51,234 bases of DNA from Stenotrophomonas maltophilia (GCF_003970865.1 NZ_RXLZ01000038.1:1-51234); one strand, 5' to 3'; shown: positions 38,932-47,143, counted from the first letter of the stretch. The notes: a model not told the origin generated them from the letters alone. Made by a program: numbers and translations.

Positions 38932-39732
38932 TCAGTGAGCGTCTTCCGACAGGCTCAGGTACACGATCGACAGCATCATGAAGATGAAGGCCTGCAGCGG
39001 GATCACCAGCAGGTGGAACAGCATCCAGCCGAGGCCGAACACACCACCGGCAATGGCACCGAAGAAACCGGCACCACCCAGCACCCAGATCAGCAGGAAC
39101 ACGATTTCGCCGCCGAACATGTTGCCGAACAGTCGCATCGCCAGCGAGATCGGCTTGCTCAGCCACTCGACGATGTTGAGGATCAGGTTGAACGGCATCA
39201 TCCACTTGCCGAACGGCGCCGTCAGGAATTCCTTGATGAAGCCGCCCAGGCCCTTGGACTTGAGCGCGAAGAACAGCATCAGGAAGAACACGCTGATGGC
39301 CATGCCCAGGGTGGCGTTGACGTCAGCGGTCGGGACCGGCTTCCAGTAGTGCACGCCCACCCATTCCAGCGGCTTGGCGATGAAATCGGCCGGGATCATC
39401 TTCAGCAGATTCATCAACAGGATCCAGAAGAAGATCGTGATGGCGATCGGCGTGACCAGCTTGCTCTTGCCGTGGTAGGTGTCCTTGGCCTGGCGGTCGA
39501 CGAACTCCAGGCAGATCTCGACGAAGGCCTGCCACTTGCCCGGCACGCCGGCGGTGGCCTTGCGGGTCCCCAGCCAGAACGCGACCACGATCACCAGGCC
39601 CATCAGGACCGCGGTGAGGAAGGTATCGACGTGGATATGCCAGAACATACCCTCACCCTTGCCGACCGGCGCGGTCAGGTTGTGCAGGTGATGCTGGATG
39701 TAGCTGGTAGGGGTTAGAGCCTCGCCCGCCAT
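38932..39732 (-). CDS. atpB: F1F0 ATP synthase subunit a
   Basis: 266 residues (E. coli 271). Hydrophobic helices include VAFWLGTRKATAGVPGKWQAFVEICLEF, IFFWILLMNLLKMIPADF and the essential Arg in LAMRLFGNMFGGEIVFLLI, which faces the c-ring Asp; the last helix pair ends QAFIFMMLSIVYLSLSEDAH. It forms the two half channels for protons. 31 nt after atpI. Confidence 0.98.
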   Translation of the reverse strand: MAGEALTPTSYIQHHLHNLTAPVGKGEGMFWHIHVDTFLTAVLMGLVIVVAFWLGTRKATAGVPGKWQAFVEICLEFVDRQAKDTYHGKSKLVTPIAITIFFWILLMNLLKMIPADFIAKPLEWVGVHYWKPVPTADVNATLGMAISVFFLMLFFALKSKGLGGFIKEFLTAPFGKWMMPFNLILNIVEWLSKPISLAMRLFGNMFGGEIVFLLIWVLGGAGFFGAIAGGVFGLGWMLFHLLVIPLQAFIFMMLSIVYLSLSEDAH

Positions 39733-39763
39733 GTGTCCGGAACCTTCAGTTAATTGAATTCTG

Positions 39764-40129
39764 TCAACGCCTGGCCATGGCCAGGACCTGGAACATCAAG
39801 CCGACGGCAATACCGGCCAACAGCGCCAATGCAGGCAGCTTGAAGACCAGGAACCCCACCAGCAGGACGCCGAAAACCACCATCCACTTGGCCACGATCG
39901 CAATGATCAGACGTGCCATCGCCGATCCTGCGGCCAGTGCTCCACCGCCCAGTGCCATCCGCGCCGCCACCCAGCCACCGGCCGAAATGGCCACACCGGA
40001 CGCCAGCGCGCCGAGGGCATATTTCGGACCTACCAGCAGGAAGGCCAGGGCCAGGACAGCCACTGCGGCCAGCGGGTAGACCGCGGCGCGCAGCATCAGT
40101 CGCCGACCCGCATCAACGGAGTTCAGCAC
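39764..40129 (-). CDS. atpI: ATP synthase protein I
   Basis: 121 residues with four hydrophobic helices (AAVYPLAAVAVLALAFLLVG, LGALASGVAISAGGWVAARMAL, RLIIAIVAKWMVVFGVLLVGFLVF, LALLAGIAVGLMFQVLAMAR). It is in the usual place at the head of the operon; AtpI assists c-ring assembly or magnesium supply in other bacteria and is not essential. A GTG start at 40129 gives MLNSVDAGRRL; ATG 40096 is a shorter alternative. The operon promoter lies about 70 nt upstream. Confidence 0.85.
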   Translation of the reverse strand: MLNSVDAGRRLMLRAAVYPLAAVAVLALAFLLVGPKYALGALASGVAISAGGWVAARMALGGGALAAGSAMARLIIAIVAKWMVVFGVLLVGFLVFKLPALALLAGIAVGLMFQVLAMARR

Positions 40130-40199
40130 AGGACGTCCCGCGTGGTTGCAAGTGGAGGGCTGAGGCGACTACAGCAGGGGGGCCTCATCGAGCCGCCAA

Positions 40200-40229
40200 A
40201 TTATAGCAATGGGACAATTTGCGAGACAA
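40200..40229 (-). promoter_or_regulatory. sigma-70 promoter of the atp operon
   Basis: On the minus strand TTGTCT (40229-40224), an 18-nt spacer, and a perfect TATAAT (40205-40200). The transcription start is expected near 40193, giving a leader of about 64 nt before atpI. Confidence 0.75.
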
Positions 40230-40323
40230 CCGCTCCCTGTTCATCCCGGGAGGCCGCAAGTTGCGGTAACGGTTACATTTTTGCGTGCCACCCAGGGGAC
40301 AATGACGTCCGTATGATGTTGCA

Positions 40324-40471
40324 GCGCAGTATTGAACTTTGGTCGCAGGCCGCGGAACTTTCGCCGGATGCGCCGGTCCGATCTTTCGACCTGCCTGCAG
40401 CAACCTCGTCGACGCTCCGCCCCGCAGGTCCCACGATGGCCCCGAAGCCCGGCTCCGGGGCCATCTTTTTT
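40324..40471 (+). ncRNA. candidate small RNA upstream of the OMP gene
   Basis: A strong intrinsic terminator on the plus strand (40435-40471) has no gene in front of it, since the nearest upstream gene, atpI, runs the other way. A TATGAT box (40312-40317) and a GACAAT box (40298-40303) could serve as -10 elements; no clear -35 is seen. The roughly 150-nt transcript would contain CCGG-ATGCG-CCGG and other GC-rich stems. GTTGC near 40318 can pair with GCAAC at 40400-40404 to close the body, but it would need a slightly earlier 5' end. It does not match 6S, tmRNA, SRP or RNase P RNA by eye. It could instead be an attenuator leader of the OMP gene. The 5' end is a guess. Confidence 0.5.
40435..40471 (+). 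terminator. intrinsic terminator without an upstream gene
   Basis: GATGGCCCCG-(loop with CCCGG)-CGGGGCCATC followed by seven T: a perfect 10-bp stem and T run, the best intrinsic terminator in the window. Confidence 0.9.
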
Positions 40472-40589
40472 GCATCGTCGCGACAGCACTGAACCGTACA
40501 CATGCCATGGACCATACGTTCACGGATGGTGGACGGGCCTGTCCGGCACAGTGGTTTTCATTCTGATGAACCACTGCAAGGACTCTTCG

Positions 40590-41408
40590 ATGCGCCCTGT
40601 ACCCACCCTGCTCGCCCTCTCCCTGCTCGCCGTCGGCGCTTCGTTCGCCACTGCCGCCCACGCCGCTGAAGGCGACGACCGCTTCGCCCTGCGCCTGGGT
40701 GCGATGAACATCGACTCGGACAACACCCTCCGCGGCAAGACCAACGTGGCCGGCCAGGACATCGGCTTCTCCGAGGACTTCAAGCTGGGTGGCAAGGAGT
40801 GGGAACCGCGCATCGACGGCATGTTCCGCATCAGCAACCGCCAGCGCCTGCTGTTCAACTACTTCAAGTACGACAAGGACCGCCGCGAGACCCTCGGCCA
40901 GGACATTTCCTTCGGTGATGTCAACGTACCTTCGGGCAGCTTCGTCAAGGGCGAACTGAAGTACCAGGTCGCCAGCCTGGTCTATGACTACTCGGTGGTG
41001 GACACCGATACCTTCGACCTCGGCCTGCAGCTGGGTGCCGAGTACGCCAAGGTCAGCACCAAGGCCTACGCCGATCTGGGCACCGTCTACGAAGGCCAGT
41101 TCCTCAACGAGAAGACCGACGGCATCGCACCGGTGGTGGGTGCGCGCATGACCTTCAATCCGTCCGAGCGCTGGATGATCACGCTGCAGGGCCAGTACCT
41201 GAACACGCGCTGGGGCAGCTTCGATGACTACAAGGGCGACCTGAGCCGCGCCAACGCCATCGTCGACTACCGCTTCACGAAGAACTTCGGCGTGTTCGCC
41301 GGCTATGACTGGTTCAAGCTGGACGCGGACAAGAAGGGCAGCGACGGCACCATCGGCCTGAAGCAGGAATTCAAGGGCCCGGTGGCCGGCGTCAGCTTCG
41401 TGTTCTGA
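40590..41408 (+). CDS. outer-membrane beta-barrel protein
   Basis: 272 residues. The signal peptide MRPVPTLLALSLLAVGASFATAAHA is probably cleaved before AEGDD. The rest alternates polar and aromatic residues in short strands (RFALRLGAMNIDSD, RQRLLFNYFKYDKD, YQVASLVYDYSVV, FDLGLQLGAEYAKVS, RWMITLQGQYLNTRWG, NAIVDYRFTKNFGVFAGYDWFKL) and ends GPVAGVSFVF, with a C-terminal Phe as Bam-dependent barrels require. About 12 strands seem likely. The function is not identifiable. ATG 40590 has AAGGA 7 nt upstream; an in-frame ATG at 40566 is less likely. It is flanked by terminators on both sides, so it is monocistronic. Confidence 0.85.
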   Translation: MRPVPTLLALSLLAVGASFATAAHAAEGDDRFALRLGAMNIDSDNTLRGKTNVAGQDIGFSEDFKLGGKEWEPRIDGMFRISNRQRLLFNYFKYDKDRRETLGQDISFGDVNVPSGSFVKGELKYQVASLVYDYSVVDTDTFDLGLQLGAEYAKVSTKAYADLGTVYEGQFLNEKTDGIAPVVGARMTFNPSERWMITLQGQYLNTRWGSFDDYKGDLSRANAIVDYRFTKNFGVFAGYDWFKLDADKKGSDGTIGLKQEFKGPVAGVSFVF

Positions 41409-41440
41409 TCCCCCGCTCCTTCCACGGCACTCTCTCTCCT

Positions 41441-41476
41441 GGCGCGGCCTCCGGAACATCGGGGCCGCGCTTTTTT
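41441..41476 (+). terminator. intrinsic terminator of the OMP gene
   Basis: GCGCGGCC (41442-41449) pairs with GGCCGCGC (41463-41470), followed by six T, 33 nt after the stop codon. Confidence 0.9.
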
Positions 41477-41519
41477 GTGGGTTCCTGTCAGAAGAGCAGA
41501 AGCGGGTTGGTCGAGCGCT

Positions 41520-41611
41520 GGAGGGAGCGGGGGCTGTGTGCGAATGTCCCCCGGCGCCGGCCTGAGGCCGACGCCTCCTCCTTTACTTCGCACGCAGCCC
41601 CCGCTCCCTCC
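41520..41611 (+). repeat. structured repeat element, copy A
   Basis: 92 bp. 25-nt arms beginning GGAGGGAGCGGGGGCTG pair along their full length with only one G-T wobble. They enclose a core that starts TGTCCCCCG, has an inner hairpin CGGCC-TGA-GGCCG, and ends GCCTCCTCCTTTAC. Same design as copy B in the opposite orientation; no open frame of note. Confidence 0.8.
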
Positions 41612-41672
41612 GCGTGTCAGGCATCCATGCGCCTGTTGCAGTGGCTCTGCGGCTCGACCGTCCGCAAGCCGA

Positions 41673-41778
41673 GCCGCAGCGCGGGTGGCGGGCGTTTCGA
41701 CAAAGTAAAGGAGGAGGCGACCGCCACAGGCGGGCGACGGGGGACATTTGTCGAAATGCCCCCCACCCGCGCTGCGGC
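41673..41778 (-). repeat. structured repeat element, copy B (inverted)
   Basis: About 106 bp on the minus strand. The arms (GCCGCAGCGCGGGTGG... with GACAAA at the inner end) have a sequence unlike copy A but again pair over about 31 nt with two deviations. The core reads TGTCCCCCG ... CCGCC-TGT-GGCGG ... GCCTCCTCCTTTAC. It differs from copy A in only a few places, several of them paired changes that keep the inner hairpin. Confidence 0.8.
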
Positions 41779-41806
41779 CCCACCCTTTGCTGCAGCACTG
41801 ATCGAA

Positions 41807-41838
41807 GAAAAAAAGCCCCGGCAGATGCCAGGGCTTTT
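41807..41838. terminator. lpdA terminator (bidirectional)
   Basis: AAAAGCCCCGGCA (41811-41823) pairs with TGCCAGGGCTTTT (41826-41838) with one wobble. The A run on the left gives a T run for minus-strand transcripts leaving lpdA. Confidence 0.85.
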
Positions 41839-41860
41839 CGTTCGCGAAGGCGCGGGCGCC

Positions 41861-43669
41861 TTACTTCTTCTTCGGCATGTACAGATCGGTGATGGTGCCG
41901 TCGTAGATTTCCGACGCCATCGCCACCGATTCGCTCAGCGTCGGGTGGGCATGGATGGTGTGGCCGATGTCTTCGGCTTCCGCACCCATCTCGATGGCCA
42001 GGCCGATCTCGGCCAGCAGGTCACCGGCATGCACGCCAACGATCGCACCACCGATGATGCGGTGGGTTTCTTCGTCGAAGATCAGCTTGGTGAAGCCCTC
42101 GGTACGGCCGATGCCGATCGCGCGGCCGCTGGCGGCCCACGGGAACTTGGCCACGCCGACCTTCAGGCCCTTGGCCTTGGCTTCGGTCTCGGTCACGCCG
42201 ACCCAGGCGATTTCCGGGTTGGTGTAGGCCACCGACGGAATCACGCGGGCCACCCACTCCTTCTTGTGGCCGGCAGCCACTTCGGCGGCCAGCTTGCCTT
42301 CGTGCGTGGCCTTGTGGGCCAGCATCGGGTTGCCGACGATGTCGCCGATGGCAAAGATGTGCGGCACGTTGGTGCGCATCTGGCGGTCGACCGGGATGAA
42401 GCCACGATCGGTGACCTGCACGCCGGCCTTTTCGGCATCGATCTTCTTGCCGTTCGGCGAGCGACCCACGGCCACCAGTACACGGTCGAAGGTGCCCTGC
42501 GCCAGCGCAGGCGCCTGGCCTTCCTCGGCGGCTTCGAAGGTGACGGTGATGCCCTTGGCATCGGCGGTGACGCCCGAGGCCTTGGTCTTCAGGTGCACTT
42601 CGATGCCCTGCTTCTTCAGGCGGTCGGCCAGCGGCTTGACCAGGTCCTTGTCGGCGCCCGGCATCAGCTGGTCCATGAACTCGACCACGGTGACCTTGCT
42701 GCCCAGCGCGCCATACACGGTGGCCATTTCCAGGCCGATGATGCCGCCGCCGACGACCAGCAGCGAGCCCGGCACTTCGGCCAGCTCCAGCGCGTCGGTG
42801 GAATCCATCACGCGCTTGTCGTCCCACGGGAAGTTCGGCAGCTTCACTGCCTGCGAACCGGCGGCGATGATGCACTTCTGGAAGCGCAGCAGCTGGGTGC
42901 TGCCGTCAGCAGCAGTGATCTCCAGCTCGTTTGCCGAAACAAACTTGCCGACGCCCTGCACGCTGCGGACCTTGCGCTGCTTGGCCATGCCGGCCAGGCC
43001 CTTGGTCAGCTGGTTGACGACCTTTTCCTTGTACTCGCGCAGCTTGTCCAGGGTGATGGTCGGCTTGCCGAACTCCACGCCGAAATCACCGGCGTGGGCC
43101 ACTTCGTCGATGACCGCTGCGGCGTGCAGCAGCGCCTTGGACGGAATGCAGCCGACGTTGAGGCAGACGCCGCCGAGGCTGGCGTAGCGTTCGACCAGCA
43201 CCGTATCCAGGCCGACGTCGGCGGCGCGGAAGGCGGCGGTGTAGCCGCCCGGGCCCGAGCCCAGCACGACCATTTCGCATTCGATGTCGGCCGGCTTGCC
43301 GCTGGACAGCGCCGGCTTCGGTGCCGCCGGCTCGGCCGGGGCGCGGTGCGACGGGGTCACCGGCGGCTTGCTGGCCGGGGCGGCTGCCGCCGGGGCCGGC
43401 GCAGCGGCCTTGGCCGGGGCTTCAGCGGCACCTTCAGCGTCCAGCACCACGACCACGGCGCCTTCGGACAGGGTGTCACCCAGCTTGACCTTGATTTCCT
43501 TGACCACGCCGGCGGCCGAGGACGGCACTTCCAGGGTGGCCTTGTCCGATTCCAGGGTCACCAGACCCTGATCCTTCTTCACCGCGTCGCCGACGGCGAC
43601 CAACACTTCGATCACCGGCACATCGCTGTAATCGCCGATGTCGGGAACCTTGACTTCAATCGTGGCCAT
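41861..43669 (-). CDS. lpdA: dihydrolipoyl dehydrogenase (E3) with N-terminal lipoyl domain
   Basis: 602 residues. A lipoyl domain (about 1-80, lipoyl-Lys in VTLESDKATLEVPS) and an Ala/Pro linker (about 82-125) precede a full flavoprotein disulfide reductase. In that part are FAD motif VLGSGPGGYTAAFRAA, redox pair in GGVCLNVGCIPSKALLH, NAD motif VVGGGIIGLEMATVYGALG, and interface His in HAHPTLSESV. It reoxidises E2-bound dihydrolipoamide with NAD. E3s with their own lipoyl domain occur in pyruvate dehydrogenase complexes of some proteobacteria. It is 107 nt downstream of the E2 gene and cotranscribed. The lipoyl domain is nearly the same as those of the E2. Confidence 0.95.
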   Translation of the reverse strand: MATIEVKVPDIGDYSDVPVIEVLVAVGDAVKKDQGLVTLESDKATLEVPSSAAGVVKEIKVKLGDTLSEGAVVVVLDAEGAAEAPAKAAAPAPAAAAPASKPPVTPSHRAPAEPAAPKPALSSGKPADIECEMVVLGSGPGGYTAAFRAADVGLDTVLVERYASLGGVCLNVGCIPSKALLHAAAVIDEVAHAGDFGVEFGKPTITLDKLREYKEKVVNQLTKGLAGMAKQRKVRSVQGVGKFVSANELEITAADGSTQLLRFQKCIIAAGSQAVKLPNFPWDDKRVMDSTDALELAEVPGSLLVVGGGIIGLEMATVYGALGSKVTVVEFMDQLMPGADKDLVKPLADRLKKQGIEVHLKTKASGVTADAKGITVTFEAAEEGQAPALAQGTFDRVLVAVGRSPNGKKIDAEKAGVQVTDRGFIPVDRQMRTNVPHIFAIGDIVGNPMLAHKATHEGKLAAEVAAGHKKEWVARVIPSVAYTNPEIAWVGVTETEAKAKGLKVGVAKFPWAASGRAIGIGRTEGFTKLIFDEETHRIIGGAIVGVHAGDLLAEIGLAIEMGAEAEDIGHTIHAHPTLSESVAMASEIYDGTITDLYMPKKK

Positions 43670-43776
43670 GGTGGGTTTTCCTCGTGCCCGCCCGGCATGG
43701 CCGGTGGGCTGTCACTGCATCTGTTCACGCGGCCGCGCCAGGGGCTGCGGCCGCACGGTGGGGGCGAAGCGGTGCC

Positions 43777-45489
43777 TTACAGCAGCACGCGGCGCATGTC
43801 GGCCAGTACCTGAGACAGGTACGTGGTGAAGCGTGCGGCCAGGGCGCCGTCGATGACGCGGTGGTCGTAGCTCAGCGACAGCGGCAGCATCAGCTTCGGT
43901 GCGAATTCCTTGCCGTTCCAGACCGGCTGGATGGACGACTTGGAGACGCCGAGGATGGCCACTTCCGGTGCATTGACGATCGGGGTGAACGCGGTGCCAC
44001 CGATGCCACCCAGCGAGCTGATCGAGAAGCAGCCGCCGCTCATGTCGGCCGGGCCCAGCTTGCCGTCGCGCGCCTTCTTGGCCAGTTCGCCGGTTTCCTG
44101 CGCGATCTGCACCACGCCCTTCTTGTCCACGTCGCGGATCACCGGCACGACCAGGCCGTTCGGCGTGTCGGCGGCGAAGCCGATGTGGAAGTACTTCTTC
44201 AGGGTCAGGTTTTCACCGCTGGCATCGAGCGAGGCGTTGAATTCCGGGAACTTCTTCAGCGCCGCGGCGCTGGCCTTGATCAGGAAGGCGAGCATGGTCA
44301 GCTTGATGCCGGCCTTCTCGTTCTCCTTGTTCAGCGCCACGCGCAGGCCTTCCAGGTCGGTGATGTCAGCCTGCTCGAACTGGGTGACGTGCGGGATCAT
44401 CGCCCAGTTGCGGGCCAGGTTCGCACCCGAGATCTTCTTGATGCGCGACAGCGGCTGGACTTCGGTCTCGCCGAACTTGCTGAAGTCGACCTTCGGCCAC
44501 GGCAGCAGGTTCAGGCCACCACCGGCAGCGGCAGCAGCACCGCCGGCAGCCGGCACGCCACCGCTGAGTGCGGCCTTGACGAACTTCTGCACGTCACCCT
44601 TGGTGATGCGGCCACCCTTCTCGGTGCCGTTGATCTGCAGCAGGTCCACGCCCAGTTCGCGGGCGAACACACGCACCGCCGGGGTGGCATACGGCACCTT
44701 GGCCGGCAGCACGCCATCGGCGTTGAACTGCACCGGCGGGCTGCTCGGGGTACCGGCCGAGGCGATCTCGCGGGCCGCCAGCTTGTCCGGCTGCGCCGGC
44801 ACAGCGACCGGCTCGACCTTGGTGGCGGTCTCGGCGGCAGCCGGAGCGGCCGCAGCGGCAGCCTTGGTCGGTGCCGGCGCGGCAGCACCCTCGGCTTCGA
44901 TGATGGCGACCACATTGCCCTGCGACAGATTGTCGCCGACCTTGACCTTGATCTCCTTGACCACACCGGCCACCGACGACGGCACTTCCATGGTGGCCTT
45001 GTCGCTTTCCAGCGTGACCAGGCCCTGGTCCTTCTTGACCGTGTCGCCGACGGCGACCAGCACTTCGATGACCGGAATGCCGGAGTAGTCGCCGATATCC
45101 GGCACCAGCGCTTCAACAGCACCACCGCTGGCAGCCGGAGCGGCCGGTGCAGCTGCGGCCGGAGCCGGCGCGCTCTGGGTAGCGGCAGCCGGGGCAGCGG
45201 CCTTGGCCGGCGCGGCAGCCGCCGGCTTGGCGGCTTCGGCTTCGCCTGCGGCCACTTCGATCAGGGCCACGACCTTGCCTTCGGACAGGCTGTCGCCGAC
45301 CTTGACCTTCAGTTCCTTGACCACGCCCGCCACCGAGGACGGCACTTCCATGGTCGCCTTGTCGCTTTCCAGCGTCACCAGGCCCTGGTCCTTCTTGACC
45401 GTGTCGCCGACGGCGACAAGCACCTCGATTACCGGGATATCGCTGTAGTCACCGATATCGGGGACAAGTGCTTCCTTGATTTCGGCCAT
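43777..45489 (-). CDS. aceF: dihydrolipoamide acetyltransferase (E2)
   Basis: 570 residues. Two lipoyl domains (about 3-78 and 125-200, each with LESDKATMEVPSSVAGVVKE), separated by Ala/Pro-rich flexible linkers, are followed by a peripheral-subunit-binding domain (VPYATPAVRVFARELGVDLLQINGTEKGGRITKGDVQKFV). The catalytic acetyltransferase domain has DHRVIDGALAARFTTYL, with the active His and Asp. It forms the core of a pyruvate-type complex; the KYFHIGFAADTPNGLVVPVIRD segment is typical for acetyl-CoA formation. The E1 gene aceE is not in the window, which is common in this group. ATG 45489 is preceded by GGAG. Confidence 0.93.
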   Translation of the reverse strand: MAEIKEALVPDIGDYSDIPVIEVLVAVGDTVKKDQGLVTLESDKATMEVPSSVAGVVKELKVKVGDSLSEGKVVALIEVAAGEAEAAKPAAAAPAKAAAPAAATQSAPAPAAAAPAAPAASGGAVEALVPDIGDYSGIPVIEVLVAVGDTVKKDQGLVTLESDKATMEVPSSVAGVVKEIKVKVGDNLSQGNVVAIIEAEGAAAPAPTKAAAAAAPAAAETATKVEPVAVPAQPDKLAAREIASAGTPSSPPVQFNADGVLPAKVPYATPAVRVFARELGVDLLQINGTEKGGRITKGDVQKFVKAALSGGVPAAGGAAAAAGGGLNLLPWPKVDFSKFGETEVQPLSRIKKISGANLARNWAMIPHVTQFEQADITDLEGLRVALNKENEKAGIKLTMLAFLIKASAAALKKFPEFNASLDASGENLTLKKYFHIGFAADTPNGLVVPVIRDVDKKGVVQIAQETGELAKKARDGKLGPADMSGGCFSISSLGGIGGTAFTPIVNAPEVAILGVSKSSIQPVWNGKEFAPKLMLPLSLSYDHRVIDGALAARFTTYLSQVLADMRRVLL

Positions 45490-45526
45490 GGGGATAACTC
45501 CGGCAATCTGGTGTAGGGAAACGTCT

Positions 45527-45555
45527 ATTGTGCGGCCAGCGGGGGCCAGCGCCAA
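45527..45555 (-). promoter_or_regulatory. promoter of the aceF-lpdA operon
   Basis: Minus strand TTGGCG (45555-45550), a 17-nt spacer, CACAAT (45532-45527). Four of six positions match in each box. The start of transcription is expected about 45519, 30 nt before aceF. Confidence 0.5.
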
Positions 45556-45656
45556 CCGTTACAGGTGTTTTCAGTACTCACGCAGCCGGGACACGCTGTT
45601 GCTCATGGGTTGCGGCCGCGACCAGTCGGTAGCGTATTGTCCGGACGATGTCCGCT

Positions 45657-46127
45657 TCATGTCGCCAGTGCGTCGGCTACCGGCTGCCAGGCCTGGCGCA
45701 GCCGCGGCAGCGACCAGGCCGCATTGGCCGGGCTGGTGGACGGCAGTGCCAGCAGCCTTGGCGGGGTCTCCAGGCAGGGCAGCACCCAACGCTGGAATGC
45801 CTTCAGCGCTGCGGCACCGTTGCAGCCGATCAGCTCCAGCTCAGGAAGCGAAGCGATCAATGCCGGCAGCGCATTGGGTACTTCCGTGCCACGCACGATG
45901 TTGGCATCCAGGCTGCCACGCCGCTCGCACTGGCCGATCACATCCCACAGGCCGACACCTGCCGCCTGTAATGCCTGCAGTCGCTGCGCATAGGGCAGAC
46001 CCGCGTCGAAGCCACAGATATCGGCCAGCACAGGCCAGAAGCGATTGCGCGGATGCGCGTAGTAGCGCTGCTCCTGCAATGACGCAACGCCGGGCATCGA
46101 ACCCAGCAGCAACACCCGGCACTCCAT
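45657..46127 (-). CDS. DNA-deoxyinosine (hypoxanthine) glycosylase, UDG superfamily
   Basis: 156 residues. VLLLGSMPGVASLQEQRYYAHPRNRFWPVLADICG near the N-terminus is the signature of the hypoxanthine-DNA glycosylase branch (family 6) of the uracil-DNA glycosylase superfamily. GVGLWDVIGQCERRGSLDANI and LPSTSPANAAWSL form the other two pocket segments. It removes deaminated bases, mainly hypoxanthine, in base-excision repair. ATG 46127 has AGGTG about 5-9 nt upstream and leaves a very short leader before the first strand. Frames further upstream (GTG 46160) would add a few residues. Apparently monocistronic. Confidence 0.85.
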   Translation of the reverse strand: MECRVLLLGSMPGVASLQEQRYYAHPRNRFWPVLADICGFDAGLPYAQRLQALQAAGVGLWDVIGQCERRGSLDANIVRGTEVPNALPALIASLPELELIGCNGAAALKAFQRWVLPCLETPPRLLALPSTSPANAAWSLPRLRQAWQPVADALAT

Positions 46128-46358
46128 GTTCACCTGCGCTTGCAGGCCGATGCACACCGTTGCTTCGCTCACATCTTCTCCAACTGCATGAATGTCGCCG
46201 AGGGCCGAAAAGCCCATGAAAACAGGCTTTTCGCTCCAGTCGCTGAACAAGGAAAACTATTTTTTAACGTGCGTCGGATTCGATTCATGTTGGGGCGACT
46301 ACGGTGTGCTCGCCCCGCAACCGGGGGCCCAAAACAAGAAACATTAGGAGATACCCCC

Positions 46359-46994
46359 ATGCGCTCCATCCGTATCCTGAGTCTCGCCCTGCTGACCTCC
46401 GCCGCCTTCGCGCCGGCCGCTTTCGCCCAGGACAGCAGCAGCACCGACACCGCTTCGGGCAAGCATTTTGCCGTTGTTGGCGGCATCTCGCTGCTGGAAC
46501 CGAAGAACGACCCGATCACCGGCGTGAAGAAGACCGATGGTGGCCCGGCGCCGACCGTCAGCTTCAGCTACTACATCAACGACAACTGGGCCGTTGAACT
46601 GTGGGGCGCTGCCGACAAGTTCGATAACAAGTTCAAGGGCCCGAACAACGCCCGCCTGGGCTCGGTCGAGCAGCAGCCGATCGCGCTGAGCGGCCAGTAC
46701 CACTTCGGCCAAGCTGACAACGTGTTCCGCCCGTTCGTGGGCGTGGGCTACTACCAGTCGAGCTTCAGCAACGAGAAGCTGGGCAACGGCGCTGACACCG
46801 ACATCCGCTTCAAGGATGCCAAGGGCGTGATCGGTACCGTCGGCGTGGACATGAACATCAACTCCACCTGGTTCGCCCGTGCTGACGCCCGCTACATGCG
46901 CGCCCGCCCGGACGTGAAGGTTGGCGGCGAGAAGATCGGCGAAGCCAAGATGGATCCGTGGACCGTCGGCTTCGGCATCGGCGCCCGCTTCTGA
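46359..46994 (+). CDS. ompW: OmpW family outer-membrane protein
   Basis: 211 residues. Signal peptide (SIRILSLALLTSAAFAPAAFA, cleaved before QDSSS), then an eight-strand barrel with the family's TVSFSYYINDNWAVELWGAADKF and VFRPFVGVGYYQSSF segments and a C-terminal Phe (GFGIGARF). OmpW proteins form narrow hydrophobic channels linked to small hydrophobic compounds and stress. ATG 46359 has TAGGAGA at the proper distance. The leader (46191-46358) holds two hairpins (CGAAAAGCC/GGCTTTTCG and GGGGCGA/TCGCCCC at 46292-46316), perhaps regulatory; no clear -35/-10 pair was found. A strong terminator follows. Confidence 0.92.
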   Translation: MRSIRILSLALLTSAAFAPAAFAQDSSSTDTASGKHFAVVGGISLLEPKNDPITGVKKTDGGPAPTVSFSYYINDNWAVELWGAADKFDNKFKGPNNARLGSVEQQPIALSGQYHFGQADNVFRPFVGVGYYQSSFSNEKLGNGADTDIRFKDAKGVIGTVGVDMNINSTWFARADARYMRARPDVKVGGEKIGEAKMDPWTVGFGIGARF

Positions 46995-47025
46995 TCCAGG
47001 CTGCACCTGCTTCACTGATGTAACG

Positions 47026-47049
47026 CGACGGGCCCTTCGGGGCCCGTCG
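47026..47049 (+). terminator. ompW terminator
   Basis: CGACGGGCCC-TTCG-GGGCCCGTCG: a perfect 10-bp stem capped by a UUCG tetraloop, 31 nt after the stop. The tail is only TCGTTT. Confidence 0.8.
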
Positions 47050-47071
47050 TCGTTTCCGTCACCCGCGTTCT

Positions 47072-47143
47072 GTAGAGTCGAGCTTGCTCGACTGCCTTTC
47101 GTAGAGTCGAGCTTGCTCGACTTTTACTGACACTCGACTCTAC
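47072..47143. repeat. tandem GTAG-type REP units
   Basis: Two direct copies of GTAGAGTCGAGC-TT-GCTCGACT (from 47072 and 47101) and a reversed partial copy CTCGACTCTAC (47133-47143). They lie just upstream of glpD, so its promoter must lie within or very near the repeats. Confidence 0.85.

Noticed and set aside
39733..39745. GTGTCCGGAA between atpB and atpI, similar to the exporter activator half-sites
   Set aside because: A single half-site without a partner or a -24/-12 promoter; likely chance.
40332..40589. In-frame upstream extension of the OMP gene starting at ATG 40332
   Set aside because: It would run through the strong terminator at 40435-40471 and place the clear signal peptide inside the protein.
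41477..43813. 778-codon plus-strand open frame opposite lpdA
   Set aside because: His/Gly/Gln-rich composition and full overlap with lpdA show it to be the antisense shadow of a GC-rich gene; its left part only crosses the repeat elements.
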